This document shows, piece by piece, positions 10,262-21,299 of a DNA stretch of 64,000 bases. The stretch covers positions 12,028,001 through 12,092,000 of the forward strand of contig NC_090128.1 in assembly GCF_040581485.1 (NCBI RefSeq), given 5' to 3'. Position numbers and translations under genes: made by a program. The notes beneath the pieces were generated by a model. That model did no database searches and was not told the origin of the DNA. It worked only from the letters and a program-made list of their open reading frames with translations. The DNA comes from Linepithema humile. Taxonomy: Eukaryota; Arthropoda; Insecta; Hymenoptera; Formicidae. Numbering within the stretch: the stretch's first letter is position 1; each line of letters begins with the position of its first letter.

Positions 10262-10861
10262 TAACAAGCTGAAACCACGCTAGTGTCGCCAACTCCCGCC
10301 AAGCGCTTTGTAACTAGCCGTTTTCATTGACGCGACAAGTCGAATGATGCTCACGGTAAAGCAATTGCGCTCTCTTGCGATTGGTGGATTTTTTTGTTGT
10401 CCAAACGATGTCCGTATTTAAATTTCCCAATTTATAGATTTCTAATCTAAACAATAACAATTAAATTCAATAACTTTACTCTTTTTACTGATTATAGCTT
10501 TATACGCGTAATCTCAATATATTACTTGCTATAAATTATTTAACAATTTTATGGATATAGAATTTGTTATATAACTAGACATACACAACTACTGTTTTAT
10601 TGAAACATGCGCTTTTATAATTCGGTTGATTTATTGAACAACTTGGACATATAAATAACAGATAATAAGTATATACCATTCTTGATGTTTACAAAGTAAC
10701 TCTGAAGATCGAAGTCCATCCAAGTTGATCGAGAATTTAATATTTCGGCAGCTTAACATATGTTCACAGCTTTCCTCTCCGTTCTTTTTTCTCCAGCAAC
10801 ATATTTTCATTCTAGTTACCGTCTCTATAAATTGAGAAACTAATATTTCTTTGAAATATTC
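10262..10861. other. Intergenic / ATP synthase gamma 3'UTR
   Basis: About 600 bases with no coding signal. A minus-strand AATAAA at 10630-10635 lies about 230 bases past the ATP synthase gamma stop and is the likely polyadenylation signal. Confidence 0.55.
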
Positions 10862-12078
10862 TTAAGCCAGCGCAGCGGCACCAGAGATAATTTCAATCAA
10901 TTCTCTGGTGATCACAGCTTGCCGAGTACGATTGAATGTGAGAGTGAGTTTGTCGATCATTTCACCGGCGTTCTTGCTGGCATTGTCCATTGCTGTCATA
11001 CGGCTGGACTGTTCGCTGCAAGCACCTTCCTTCATTGAGTAAAATAACAATGAGGCAAGCGAAAATTCCAAGTAACTCTGTATCACCTCCTCGTCCAACG
11101 AGTCATATACCGACAGTTTTGGCGCAGTGACCACTGCGTTTTTATCGAATAACGGCAGATCGTCAACCGCGTATGACACTACGGACTTAAATTTGTTGTA
11201 AACTATACGTCCAGAGCCGAAGGAATAACTGTAAAAAAATAATGCAATCATAATGTATACTGTATCTTTCAAAAACATGAATATGTATATGTACATGTAT
11301 GTCTTATATAAAATTGTAGATATTTATATTTCTAAAAAAACTTAAAAAAAAAAAAGAAAAAAGAGAATCTAAAACAGAAAAATTCAAGTTATCAAAACGT
11401 AAAGTTTAAAAAAACTCATAATTGCAACTGGTATTAAAAATTAATTATTCAAATAATCAACTCAATAGTTATTTATATCATACAATGTGTTTCGAATTAT
11501 ATTTCTAGATAGTCAATATCAATCACATATATATCAAGCAAAACATACCCGCTGTTCATGACTTGTATGGCTACTTTAGCTGCATCGTTGAATGTCGGTG
11601 GTTTACGACCGACTTCGGATGCAACAAAGAGTATGTTGTTCGCAAACAGTCGCTGGAGAATTGCTCGGGACTTCTCACCAATGCATATAATCTTTGTGTT
11701 CTCACGTTCTTTGGAATCAGCCAGCAATCGGTCGCGAATATTACGGGACACACCGGTATGCACAGCACCACATAGGCCACGATCGCTGGTCACAGCGATG
11801 ACAAGCTTCTTTGGCTCCTCAGATGGTGCTTGGATATCAGCCTGCTCATAAAATATCTTTGTACCAACACCAAGAGGACGAGCTTGTTTCAAGTCACGCT
11901 CCGCACGATTATACTTGGCTGCTGACACCATCTTCATGGATTGTGTAATCTTTTGAATATTCTTGACGGATTTCAAACGTATAGAGATAGCCTTGAGAGT
12001 GGCCATGCCTCTCTGCTGCTGCCATTGCTGCTCCTGTGCGGCCAACCGCAAGATTGTTGACATGCGGTTGCTGAACAT
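10862..12078 (-). CDS. ATPsyngamma: Mitochondrial ATP synthase F1 subunit gamma
   Basis: The rotor shaft of F1-ATPase, in the mitochondrial matrix. Two coding exons, 11549-12078 and 10862-11228, join AGC GG|T TAT to give 298 residues, the normal length with presequence. The N-terminus (MFSNRMSTILRLAAQEQQ) is basic and Gln-rich like a mitochondrial presequence; the mature part begins near ATLKAISIRLKSVKNIQKIT. Conserved family blocks: SMKMVSAAKYNRAE, TSDRGLCGAVH, EVGRKPPTF, and the C-terminal helix SRMTAMDNASKNA with LTFNRTRQAVIT and ending EIISGAAALA. A probable noncoding first exon ends at a donor at 12796, joining to 12098. Downstream of NDUFS5 in the same orientation. Confidence 0.96.
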
Positions 12079-12796
12079 CGTTGTTGAATGTCAAATTCCT
12101 ATAACAATTATTTAATTTCAATTAGATAAATATAGTTATCATAATTCTGTGCATTTAAATATAAAATACTGTATAATTTATGTCAAATATTAAAATATTT
12201 TACATTTAACTTTTAAAAATGCAAAAAATTTTATGATAAAAATACATAAACTACTACTACTTTCAGCATTATTTTTGCAAATAATTGAAACCTATTCATC
12301 TTTTACATTTTTTATAGAATTATATAAATGAGAAGTATGTTCAAATATATATAGACTATTGACACAAGTGATAATATTTCAGGCAATTTTGTGACAACAG
12401 TTCATGCAAATCATAGTGTTAATAACAATAATAAATATAATACAGAAATAAAAATGCTATTATAATGTTTTAGCATTTTATATATGTGACCAATCTTTCT
12501 TCCAATAAGTTTTTTCCCTCACAATTCCTTATTCCTAAAGTAAATCATAAAATACATGATGCAGAATTCAATGTAATCAATTTAAACTTAGGATCTCAGC
12601 CAAGTGTTAAGTCCGACGATTTGATAGAATCTTGACAATTTTAAACGCGGCACAATATCACTCCATTTACATAATCACAGAAAGGGTCGGTCCCGGGGAC
12701 ATACACAGATAAAACCTCAGCTCATGGTCACACTAGTCAGATCGAATACAAGAGAAATAGCGCACACATTCGGGACGATGAAGTAAATCGACTTAC

Positions 12797-12940
12797 CAGC
12801 CAATTCTGAAAATAAATTCCACAAAATTCCGTCAACTCTGTTCACCGAATAGCCTAAACGGCCTCCGCACCACTCCGCATACAGAAACCTGCGAAGAAGG
12901 TCCCCGCACACGTAATACAACCACAAGGCGGGTTTACATT
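12797..12940 (-). other. Probable noncoding first exon of ATP synthase gamma
   Basis: A strong donor, TTGGCTG|GTAAGTCG, falls at 12797/12796 on the minus strand. An acceptor, GTTATAG|GAATTT, is at 12099, 20 bases upstream of the start codon. The 5' limit is approximate. Only splice motifs support it. Confidence 0.45.
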
Positions 12941-13132
12941 TATCAAAAATGATCAGCGAGACATCTGTGCATACCGAGTGGCACTATTGATAGAAATTAA
13001 ACTTTCTTTTTAGCCAAGACTCAAACCATTTTCAGCCAAGACTCAAATCATTTTTAGCCAATACGGCCCCAAGACTCAATAGTCAAATAAACTTATGCAA
13101 CTAGTTTTCTGTAGACGATGAAATATTTACCA
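12941..13132. promoter_or_regulatory. Compact interval between ATP synthase gamma and NDUFS5
   Basis: Fewer than 200 bases separate the first ATP synthase gamma exon from the NDUFS5 3'UTR, so the promoter of the former must be here. It contains a partial tandem repeat at 13008-13075 (AGCCAAGACTCAAA units). Confidence 0.4.
13008..13075. repeat. Partial tandem repeat TTTTAGCCAAGACTCAAA
   Basis: Two close copies of TTTTNAGCCAAGACTCAAAYCA followed by a decayed third (AGCCAATACGG...AAGACTCAAT), period about 25 bases, in the ATP synthase gamma promoter region. Confidence 0.6.
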
Positions 13133-13138
13133 TTTATT
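13133..13138 (-). other. Polyadenylation signal of NDUFS5
   Basis: AATAAA on the minus strand, about 70 bases past the NDUFS5 stop codon. Confidence 0.6.
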
Positions 13139-13208
13139 TAGGTAATCATCTTACAGAGTATTTAATATATTTATACATAAACTATATATTTCAAAGAAGA
13201 GCTATGAT

Positions 13209-13535
13209 TTAATATACATCCAGTGGTGGAGCCTTAGCATATTCTTTCTTTTCACCACTCTCAAGCTGACGATCACGCTCTGCCATCATCGTCATGACAC
13301 GTTGTGCTCTCTTGAATTTTACACCGCATTCGTACATATCACTCAGTATTAGTCTACACTTTTCCTTGCCCTTGTGATAACCATAAGCTTCCATGCAGTC
13401 GATTAACTGCAGCTCGTAATGTGCACATTCCTTAAGACACTGCAGATTGCGTACATGAAAGAATACATCAGTAATAGGTGTCTTAAACAAAGGTGCGGTC
13501 CATTTTACTAAAGTAACCTCATCATAATTTAGCAT
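13209..13535 (-). CDS. ND-15: NADH dehydrogenase (ubiquinone) complex I 15 kDa subunit, NDUFS5/ND-15
   Basis: An accessory subunit of mitochondrial complex I on the intermembrane-space side, 108 residues. It shows a twin Cx9C (CHCH) motif: C37-x9-C47 and C60-x9-C70, with the family block CMEAYGYHKGKEKC between them. The tail AKAPPLDVY resembles the insect ND-15 ending. The ATG at 13535 follows an acceptor (TTTTTCAG|GTACATC) at 13543, so the longer open frame to 13754 is intron. The leader exon probably ends at 13975 (TCATCG|GTATGT). CHCH proteins are normally imported by the Mia40 oxidative pathway rather than by a presequence, consistent with the absence of one. Polyadenylation signal at 13133. 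Confidence 0.93.
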   Translation of the reverse strand: MLNYDEVTLVKWTAPLFKTPITDVFFHVRNLQCLKECAHYELQLIDCMEAYGYHKGKEKCRLILSDMYECGVKFKRAQRVMTMMAERDRQLESGEKKEYAKAPPLDVY

Positions 13536-13974
13536 GATGTACCTGAAAAAGCAATGACAAAAAGTCTTATATATATAACTCTTGTTAGTTCTCTTAAAAG
13601 ATTGTAAATATTTTCTCAAGAAAATCAAGGAACTCGAAAAATATATATTCAAGAAAAGTTTCAATTTCAATCCAGCATTCTTTCTGGGCACTAAAATGTA
13701 AAGTTTTAATAACACTTGTTTATGATGTGTGAAGGGAAATAACGCCCGTAGCATTTATCTTTTATTATATAATATTATGCAATGATTAAAAGAAAATAAT
13801 CGTAATAAAACTAAAAAAAAGTAGAACATATTTATATTGCAAAAATATATGTACAATCAAAAGAATATATTTTTATGTTAAAATATATAATCTTATAATG
13901 TATAGAAATTTATATATAGATATCTACAATAACAATTATTTTTACCGTATTAAAACAAAGACAATTATACATAC

Positions 13975-14165
13975 CGATGACGTGCAACACCTCAGTTTCT
14001 TATTTGTTTTTAATCACTCCGAATTTTTGGTGATTAGGTTCCAAGATCCTGTGTTTTTACGTAATCAATGATAGAGGTTATACTGTTCTTATGGCGCTAT
14101 CAGCGAGAAAATGAAAATTGTCGTTACATGCGCGTATGCACCTAATCTTCGACGGAAGTGAAAAT
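13975..14165. promoter_or_regulatory. NDUFS5 leader exon and possible divergent promoter
   Basis: The NDUFS5 noncoding exon probably ends at 13975 on the minus strand and starts somewhere near 14050-14100. On the plus strand a donor-like ATGGAA|GTAAGT at 14166-14177 suggests that transcription also starts rightwards close by. TSS positions are not determined. Confidence 0.4.
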
Positions 14166-14425
14166 ATGGAAGTAAGTAAATATCCTTACGTTTTATGTCA
14201 CTTCTTTTTCATTTATATCTAAATTGCTTTGTACATTCTTATCATTGAGATTGAATAATCTGTTGAATTAATATTATATATATAAATTAATTAATATAAT
14301 GAAAGTAATTATTTTATTATCGATTATATTCTTTAGACATTTCGAGGAATTTTTTATTTGCTTTTAGGCACTGTATAATATTTAGTATTTAAGATTGAAG
14401 ATTGGACACACATTGCTACAGGCGG

Positions 14426-14623
14426 ATGTCTAGAAACATTGTCTGTTGCTCCTCGCTTCTGGCATCATTGCTTGCATTAGTGGGAGCAGCCTGCCAGTCG
14501 GAGCAGCCGCACTGCAATCATCGTCGTGTATCGGATTGTTTGTCAATAATCCACCTCATCGTCTGTTCGAGTACGCCTCTTGTCGCAGTAGATCGTCGGC
14601 GATCACGACGATATGACGCCTGA
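14426..14623 (+). CDS. Speculative small secreted protein ORF
   Basis: A 65-codon ORF starting at a true ATG after CAGGCGG. The first ~23 residues read as a textbook signal peptide: a short polar start (MSRN), a hydrophobic core (LLASLLALVGAA) and a small-residue end (AAC-Q). The rest has four further cysteines and a basic tail (DRRRSRRYDA). It lies in a GC-richer patch between NDUFS5 and RYBP, downstream of acceptor-like sites at 14336 and 14367. No family is recognised. It may equally be part of a 5'UTR exon of RYBP. Nothing beyond the reading frame supports it. Confidence 0.2.
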   Translation: MSRNIVCCSSLLASLLALVGAACQSEQPHCNHRRVSDCLSIIHLIVCSSTPLVAVDRRRSRRYDA

Positions 14624-15352
14624 TAGCAATAACAACGTTAGGAACAGCGGCACAGCGTCATACGCCATACAGGAGTTCTAAAATAAGTTTCGCGAGTCTT
14701 CATCGTCGACACGTCGCTGATCGACACGCTGGAATGCGTGAACGCACGACGAAGCCTAGTGAACAAACTGGTGCGCGCGTGTGACATTCACCGAAGTTAC
14801 AGACACACATATACACGCACGGTGCGACGATGTGTCCGTCGATCAACTCCATCTGTTCCGTCGTGCGGAGGAGTCGCGTCGTTCCATGACCGGCGTACAC
14901 CAGGACTGAAAGCCTGAAAATACCCCAGGAATGCTCGTAACGAGAAACGAGTGTTTTTGTCACGCCGAGAAAGTATATTGTTTCGAGGAGAGTGCATCGG
15001 ATTGCACCAGAGGAAGCTGCCAAAAGCAGACAATTATTGTCGGACTTCCGTCATAGCGGACACACTCTGTTTCGGTGTTAAGCGAGCACGATGCGATTTT
15101 TAGTTGTTATTTAATTATTAATGCTCCGAATTATAGAAAGTTACTGGTACAATATCAGTATTCGACTCAGAGCCAGTCAGGACGACGCAGTCTGAGTTTT
15201 GATTAATCAAATAATATATGAGCGATATAAAAGTTCTATAATAGCAGAGCGACGTGTTAATCGAGTACAACGATTTTGCTGCACCGGAGACGAGGGGCAA
15301 TAACGTTGGAAAAGTTGTGTGGTGCCGAATTCGTCATCGGTGAACAGCGAGT
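14624..15352 (+). other. Probable noncoding first exon / promoter region of RYBP
   Basis: Locally GC-rich sequence ending in a good donor (CGAGT|GTAAGTAA) at 15352/15353. A matching acceptor, TTTCATTTCAG, ends at 15827. The minus-strand ORFs here (14700-15023, 14797-15033) have no family resemblance. The exact TSS is not visible. Confidence 0.4.
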
Positions 15353-15827
15353 GTAAGTAATGCAAGTATCGTACTGGATAGATGAGATTGTTTCTGATGT
15401 GTTGATAAATAAGGTGTGCATTATTTAATGAAGTCAAAAGTCTTGGAGAAGTCAATGAATGTTGTTTATGTGGCGAGCACGAGGATTTTCAAGAACTTGT
15501 TAATTGGAATTAGAAATTTATTCGTATTTTAAGTTTATTCATATGCTGAATGGGAGAACTCATTATTTTTCTAAGATATTTATTAATTTTGTTTCTTCAA
15601 GATACCTTGATTTCACTGGACAATTAGTAAACATGTAGCATGACATGTTAGTTAAAAACATATATATAGTTACATAAACAACAATCTTTGCCACTTCTAA
15701 ATGCAATCTAAGATTGCTTTTTTCTGTGCCTTACACATTGTATTTTACACACACGCGCGCATACCACACACATACGCGCACACACAATACTTTTCAAAAT
15801 ATTTACAAGTTATTTTTTTCATTTCAG
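15353..15827 (+). other. Probable RYBP leader intron
   Basis: AT-rich, bounded by GTAAGT at 15353 and CATTTCAG ending at 15827. It contains a CA/CG-rich stretch near 15747-15787. Nothing coding seen. Confidence 0.4.
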
Positions 15828-16117
15828 ATTTACTAGAAAAAAATGTATAATGTCAGAGTAATACAATATAGAGACATAGGTGGCAAATACGGGGCAATCG
15901 AATATAATAGACTGCTGTGTATCTCGCTTAGTTGATGTACGGAACATCGTTGTAGATACTCGTCTAGCGCTTTTACTGCATATCCTTAGTCTCGCTTTGT
16001 CGGAAAACATCCAGTGTTCATAAAATCGCAAAATTTTCATGAGGCCGAAGGTGCCTCAAAAGAGGGGAAACTTTCTTTTGAGAAGGTACAGCGTTCTACA
16101 ATTGACTTTAACGAACA

Positions 16118-16769
16118 ATGAACCATTCGGGAAGCGGAAAACGCCAGGCGAAGGTTTTGGAAGAAAATTATTGGGACTGCAGTGTCTGCACTTATAGAAA
16201 TACAGCAGAAGCATTTAAGTGCCTCATGTGTGACGTCCGCAAGGGAACCTCTACGCGGAAACCCCGCATAAACCCCCAATTGGTAGCTCAACAGGTTAGT
16301 TCAAGTGTTCTATAATATTAATTTACCGCAATTTAGAATAAGTATATTTTTATCTCAATCCAGCTATTTGCTTCAATTTTTTCACGCTTATTTCGAAATT
16401 GTTAAAGTTTAATACATCGTCAATATCGTATTCACCATTCAGGTTGCGCAGCAACAATATGTGCCACTGTTGAAACCAGGCAAGAAGGAAGGAAGTGCTG
16501 GCAGCACAACTAGCGGCGTCAAGGAAAAGGATCGCAAACTGGACAAACCGAGGCGTAGGAACAGGCATCCGCCTCGTCTGAAAAACATCGATCGCAGCAC
16601 TGCGCAGACGAACGAGGTGACAGTTAATAATGTTACTGTTACTATTACCGAATACAAGCCCAAAGTGAAGAAGGGCTCGGACCAGTCGAGCAATGCTAGC
16701 TCCGAGGGCGGCAGCCAACATGATTCCAGTCAAGATTCAAGAAGCCTTGACGTAGGGACCGACGTCTAG
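16118..16769 (+). CDS. RYBP: RING1 and YY1-binding protein (RYBP/YAF2 family)
   Basis: A component of variant Polycomb repressive complex 1 that binds RING1 and mono-ubiquitinated H2A. Coding exons 16118-16294 (59 codons) and 16443-16769 (108 codons and stop) join CAA CAG|GTT GCG, giving 167 residues. The Ran-binding-type zinc finger is at about residues 18-47 (NYWDCSVCTYRNTAEAFKC...C), followed by the diagnostic RKGTSTRKPRIN and QLVAQQ blocks. The C-terminal RING1-binding element is RLKNIDRSTAQ followed by VTVNNVTVTITEYKPK. The linker is Lys/Ser-rich and shorter than in vertebrate RYBP (~228 aa). The intron is only 148 bp. A leader exon starts at 15828. It converges with PWP1 across a long AT-rich interval. 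Confidence 0.95.
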
Positions 16770-17675
16770 CTTAATGCTAGTGTTACATATGTGTACGAAT
16801 CGTTCTAATTAATATATTGTACGACGTATGTGTATGTTATTAACTTTTATGGTCATCATTGTACATCCTCTAGATAGCAATGACCATTGTCGACTGTAAT
16901 TCTTCGCTAATTTGTCATTGCATTGCAGATCGGTGAGATGAGACATTTTAATGAGTCATGCCGTCAATGAGGATATTGACTGTACGTGATTCGTATATCA
17001 TGATTTAACGAAAGAATAAATGCATACATTGTATATCATCGTTTCACTTGTTGCGCGAGGTGTTGACAATTCGCGTTGGCTTTCCACGCGAGAGAAACTG
17101 TACTTAAAAACGCTTATTTTACGAAACGTCGGCTCTTTTAATCTACAACATTTATCAAGAGAAAAGTTTTTAATGAATTTATTTAAAGTGTCTATATGTG
17201 ACATACTCTGCGCTAGATTTAAATAAAAGGGAAAAAGTTGTAAATATTTACGGAATATTGTCTGTCAGGTGACAATTTTATGAGCCATTGTTGACATCCT
17301 CAACTTTTATTGAATTTACGAGACCACTGCCAGAAAGCGTGTCGTAAGACTGTTACTCTTTAGACTTTGTTGACAGGGCAACGAGATACGATGTATGGAT
17401 TTCGTTTTTGATTTTGCTTTCTTATATAATAATTACCAGCGTGACTGGCACTGGTACACATGTACTTTTTTTTGTTCTATTTCAATTTGTCATTTGAGAC
17501 GCATGTCCTTCGAACATTAAATGGTTAAATAATGTTGCATTGGTCTCTTGAACAATCTACTTCGGTTTTTTCCATATGATTAAACTGGATTATATTCAAA
17601 ATCATGTTTAATCACGATTACACATACACGTTTCCGAAAGTTGTACAGATTGAATATCAATTTTCAGATAATATA

Positions 17676-17719
<44 letters not shown>

Positions 17720-19121
17720 CATATATATATATATACATACATACATATATATATATATATTATATATATGTATATGTAATATATATACTCGTACTAAATA
17801 TCTATACGTTTTTTTTTCTGAAAAGAAAAAATAAACTATAAAATTTTCTTTCCAGTGAAGTAAAACTGTAGAATATAAAAATGTATTACATTTTGTTTGG
17901 AAATGTGGATGTATATATACACATCAAAGACTTCAAACATTATTATTACAATATTTGTAACTGCCCAAAAGAGATTGCTTATAATAGCGAGCTCTTGTTA
18001 CATTTATTATCATCAAATTGAATCGCAGTTGCAAGGACCATAAAAAATGTTATAATCCATTAAATCAAATAAATAGAAAAGAAAGAATTGTACGAACTTG
18101 TTAATATTATATTCGATAATTATATACTCATCGAGATCATTGTAATACAATTCATTAAGAGGTGAAAGTAAATGTAGGACTGTCAGATTATTTAATCGAG
18201 AATAGTGTACTCGAGAAACAAATAATATCACCAAAATAATGCATTGTAAAAAGAATTCTCACGACTGCCCCTGAACTTACTTTCAGTACCTTGTGATTGA
18301 TACCCTGAATTAATTATCCTAATTAAAGAAGTCGTGTTGCATAAAAATTTGTAGCTTTTACAAATGGATTTCTAATCAATAGATAACCAGTTAACACTTA
18401 CAGAAAAAGAGAAAAAGTGAATCACAAGCAGATGATATTTTTACAATTTTGTGAAATTGTATGCTATCCTTTTTGTCTTACATGTGTAACCAGCTTGTCT
18501 TTACATGATGCAAATCTATCTGTATCTTAATGGAACATGAGAATTCAAAGTGGACAGCGTATTTTCGATTTTGTACTAAATTTAGAAATTCTTTTAAATT
18601 AATCTTTTTAAATACATTTTATATAGTCTCTTGTTTGTTCAAGAGATTAAGTGAATGTAAATCAGGGGCCCATTTTCATTAAAGAAAATAGTTCTTTGTG
18701 AAACAGGCTTCAGAACATTATATAGCCTGTATCCTATTAACAATATGGCATGATTCGACCAATGATTGAATAAAATTGAACTGTACGTTATTTTCAACAA
18801 AGGTATTATCGCTGTACAATGTCTAAAATTCTCAAGAAATAATCATGGGATTAATATTATATTGCTAACTGGGAAACAATAAATCATGTTTCGAAAAACA
18901 AACACTGACGTGTTTTATTAATCAACTTACCTGATGGATCGTTTCTTTATATTAATGTAGTTATTTATTTTATGAAAAAGAAATGTAAAAAGATCATTTA
19001 TTTACATTTCAAAAACACTTCATTTTAATGTAACGTACTTTTACTATACATTTCAAATGTCCTTTTTCTTCTTGGTTTACACGCTTGACGATTCCAGATT
19101 TTCAATTTCCGTATTAAGTCT
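16770..19121 (+). other. RYBP 3'UTR and convergent intergenic DNA before PWP1
   Basis: AT-rich with no coding signal. Several plus-strand AATAAA signals (for example near 17013 and 17223) could end RYBP transcripts, and an AT microsatellite lies at 17669-17790. PWP1 ends on the opposite strand at 19122. ORFs inside the AT repeat are meaningless Tyr/Ile runs. Confidence 0.55.
17669..17790. repeat. (TA)n/(TATG)n microsatellite
   Basis: About 120 bases of nearly pure TA interrupted by TACATAC and GTATG units. Confidence 0.95.
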
Positions 19122-21299
19122 TCAGTATACGTCTTCAGTAAAATCCATCGTTTCTTCTTGTTTGAATTTCATTACAAAATTACTCGATGCGCTTGCATTC
19201 GCAAATCTCTCTTTCACTGTTAATGAAAATGAAATATAAAGTTAAAGAATGACGATTAAGTTTTATGAAAAATATTTATGCATACCGGCAGGTATATCCA
19301 TAAGATTCAGCACTTTGAAATTATGCGCTTTGTTATCTCCGCCAACGGCAAACACAAATCCATTATTTGGATTCGCCGCGAGGCATTGTATAGCGCCTAA
19401 ATTATTCTCCTTTTCCGATAAAAGAGTAGGGGATTGTTGATTAAGATCCCATATTTTTATTACACTGTCGTTCGAACAGGAAACTAACAGGCCTCGACAC
19501 GATGTGCTGAGGGAAAGACCTGAAGAAAATATTAGAGAAGGGTTTTATAAAACTCATGTAAAGTCAATTTTTTTAAAAATAAGAATATATTTACCTGTTA
19601 CTTCTTTTTCATGAGCCTTTATTTCCCATAAAGACTTGTCACTTCTTATATCAAAATATTGTATATAACCATTATCTGTACTGGCCTGTAAAGAAATACA
19701 AATGTTACAGATATAACAAAAATTAATATTACATGCGTGTGAGACGTACAATATAATAATTTGGATCGTAATGATTCCATATCACTCTCTCCACTTCCCC
19801 TTGCATCTCCCAGCTTCGTGTAAGTGGCGTTCTTTCTTTGCAGTCAAATAATCTTACTAATCTGAAAGAATATTACATAGATATCTATGCAATATAAATG
19901 CCATACATAACAATTAAGCGTACTTGTCTGCACATCCTGTCAATAGATGGTGCGTTTCCTGTGGATGCCATTTTAGCGCTTGCACTTTTTCATTAAATGA
20001 TTTTAGTGTGGTCGCAGGTGCACAATTTTCTAAGTCCCATAATAAAACTGTTTCATCTACTGAGCCACTGGCAAGAATATGTCTACAACAAGATGGTTTT
20101 CCTAATTAGTTTCTCATAAAATAAGATATCAATTAAATTATTAAATATTGCAATTTTTTAATGTAATATATAAACTAACGTGAAATTCTGATTCCATGCC
20201 AAGTCCAAAACTGCATCTGTATGGCCAATACGTTGCCGGAACTTCTTTTTATTTGGCTTACAGCCTAGTTTATAGGCTGGTTCTAAACAATCAATTAAAT
20301 CCAAATCCCATACTTCAATTATGGGAGTCATGTTACCAATTGCACATAAATTACCTAAAAGATAAATATATTTTTTAGTAGTAATTATGGATATTTCTTA
20401 TCAAAAAGGCTTTTACACGTAACTAGAATATTTTATTCCTATAAAATTGCCATTTCTTACCTGGTTTTATATCTGCAACATCATAATTGAGCCATTCGAT
20501 ACATAATGGAAATGAAGGTAAAAGTATATCATGATGGCAGTAAAAAGATCCTTCCTTCTCATTGTATACTATAATTATAAATTGGTAAATTGTTAAATCT
20601 ATTATGTAAAATTGTGTATCTATTTCTAAATATTTTGTACGAACCAAATACTTCTAATATGCTAGCATCTCCCTCAACATGCCCAATCAATATCAGATTG
20701 TCATCATTCTTGATAATGTCATCTTCTTTTTCTGAATCATCATCATCATTTGTTATAAGAGGATCTTTACCATCTGTACCAAAGCTAGCTATGTTAGCAA
20801 CGTGAAAATGCATATCGTCAGCTGTAAAATAGAAACAATTTATTAAATAAGCAAAAATGTTTCTTATGCATGCATTATTTCTAATTTTTCTTTTACCCTC
20901 ATTATCATAGGCTTCAAAGTTATATTCATCAGTACTATCAGTTGCAGAAGGTTCTTGTTTAATTTTAGATTGCGAGGTAGTCGCCTCTTCATCAGATTCT
21001 TCATCTCCACTTCTGTAAAAACATTATTATAAACAATCTGCTTGATTAAATATATGTAAAATATTGAATTATTTTCCTACATACTTTAAAGCGGATTTCG
21101 TTTTCCTTATAATTTTTTCGAGCTCGTCAACCCTTAATTCAACCTAAAAAATAGCCCAAAATATTTATTTATTTATTTCAAAGTGGTACATCGAGTTAAT
21201 GTGATATAACCTAGAAATTGGAATACTAACTTTTTCAGGAACAGCTGCAGCAACACCTTTTTTCACCCACGCAGTGCAAGGTACGACATTTGCTTCCAT
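19122..21299 (-). CDS. PWP1: Periodic tryptophan protein 1 homolog (PWP1), WD-repeat protein
   Basis: A chromatin-associated WD40 protein linked to rRNA transcription and ribosome biogenesis. Eleven exons: 21231-21299, 21085-21143, 20897-21012, 20645-20821, 20461-20568, 20180-20354, 19924-20082, 19750-19861, 19595-19685, 19286-19519 and 19122-19216. All are GT-AG with consistent phases, total 464 codons. The N-terminus (CTAWVKKGVA, then a VELRVDELE helix) is followed by an acidic Asp/Glu stretch and the PWP1 signature SFYCHHDILLPSFPLCIEWL. WD units are visible as IGNMTPIIEVWDLDL, GHTDAVLDLAWN, ILASGSVDETVLLWDL, VERVIWNHYDPNYYIAS and LVSCSNDSVIKIWDL. Slightly shorter than the human protein (501). 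The C-terminal tail KQEETMDFTEDVY is acidic. Confidence 0.95.

Noticed and set aside
11497..11548. C-terminal extension of the first ATP synthase gamma ORF
   Set aside because: Reads through the donor GTATGT at 11548; the family sequence continues in the exon at 11228.
13544..13754. N-terminal extension of NDUFS5 (open frame up to 13754)
   Set aside because: The frame crosses a clear acceptor (TTTTTCAG) at 13543; the extension lacks family similarity and is intron.
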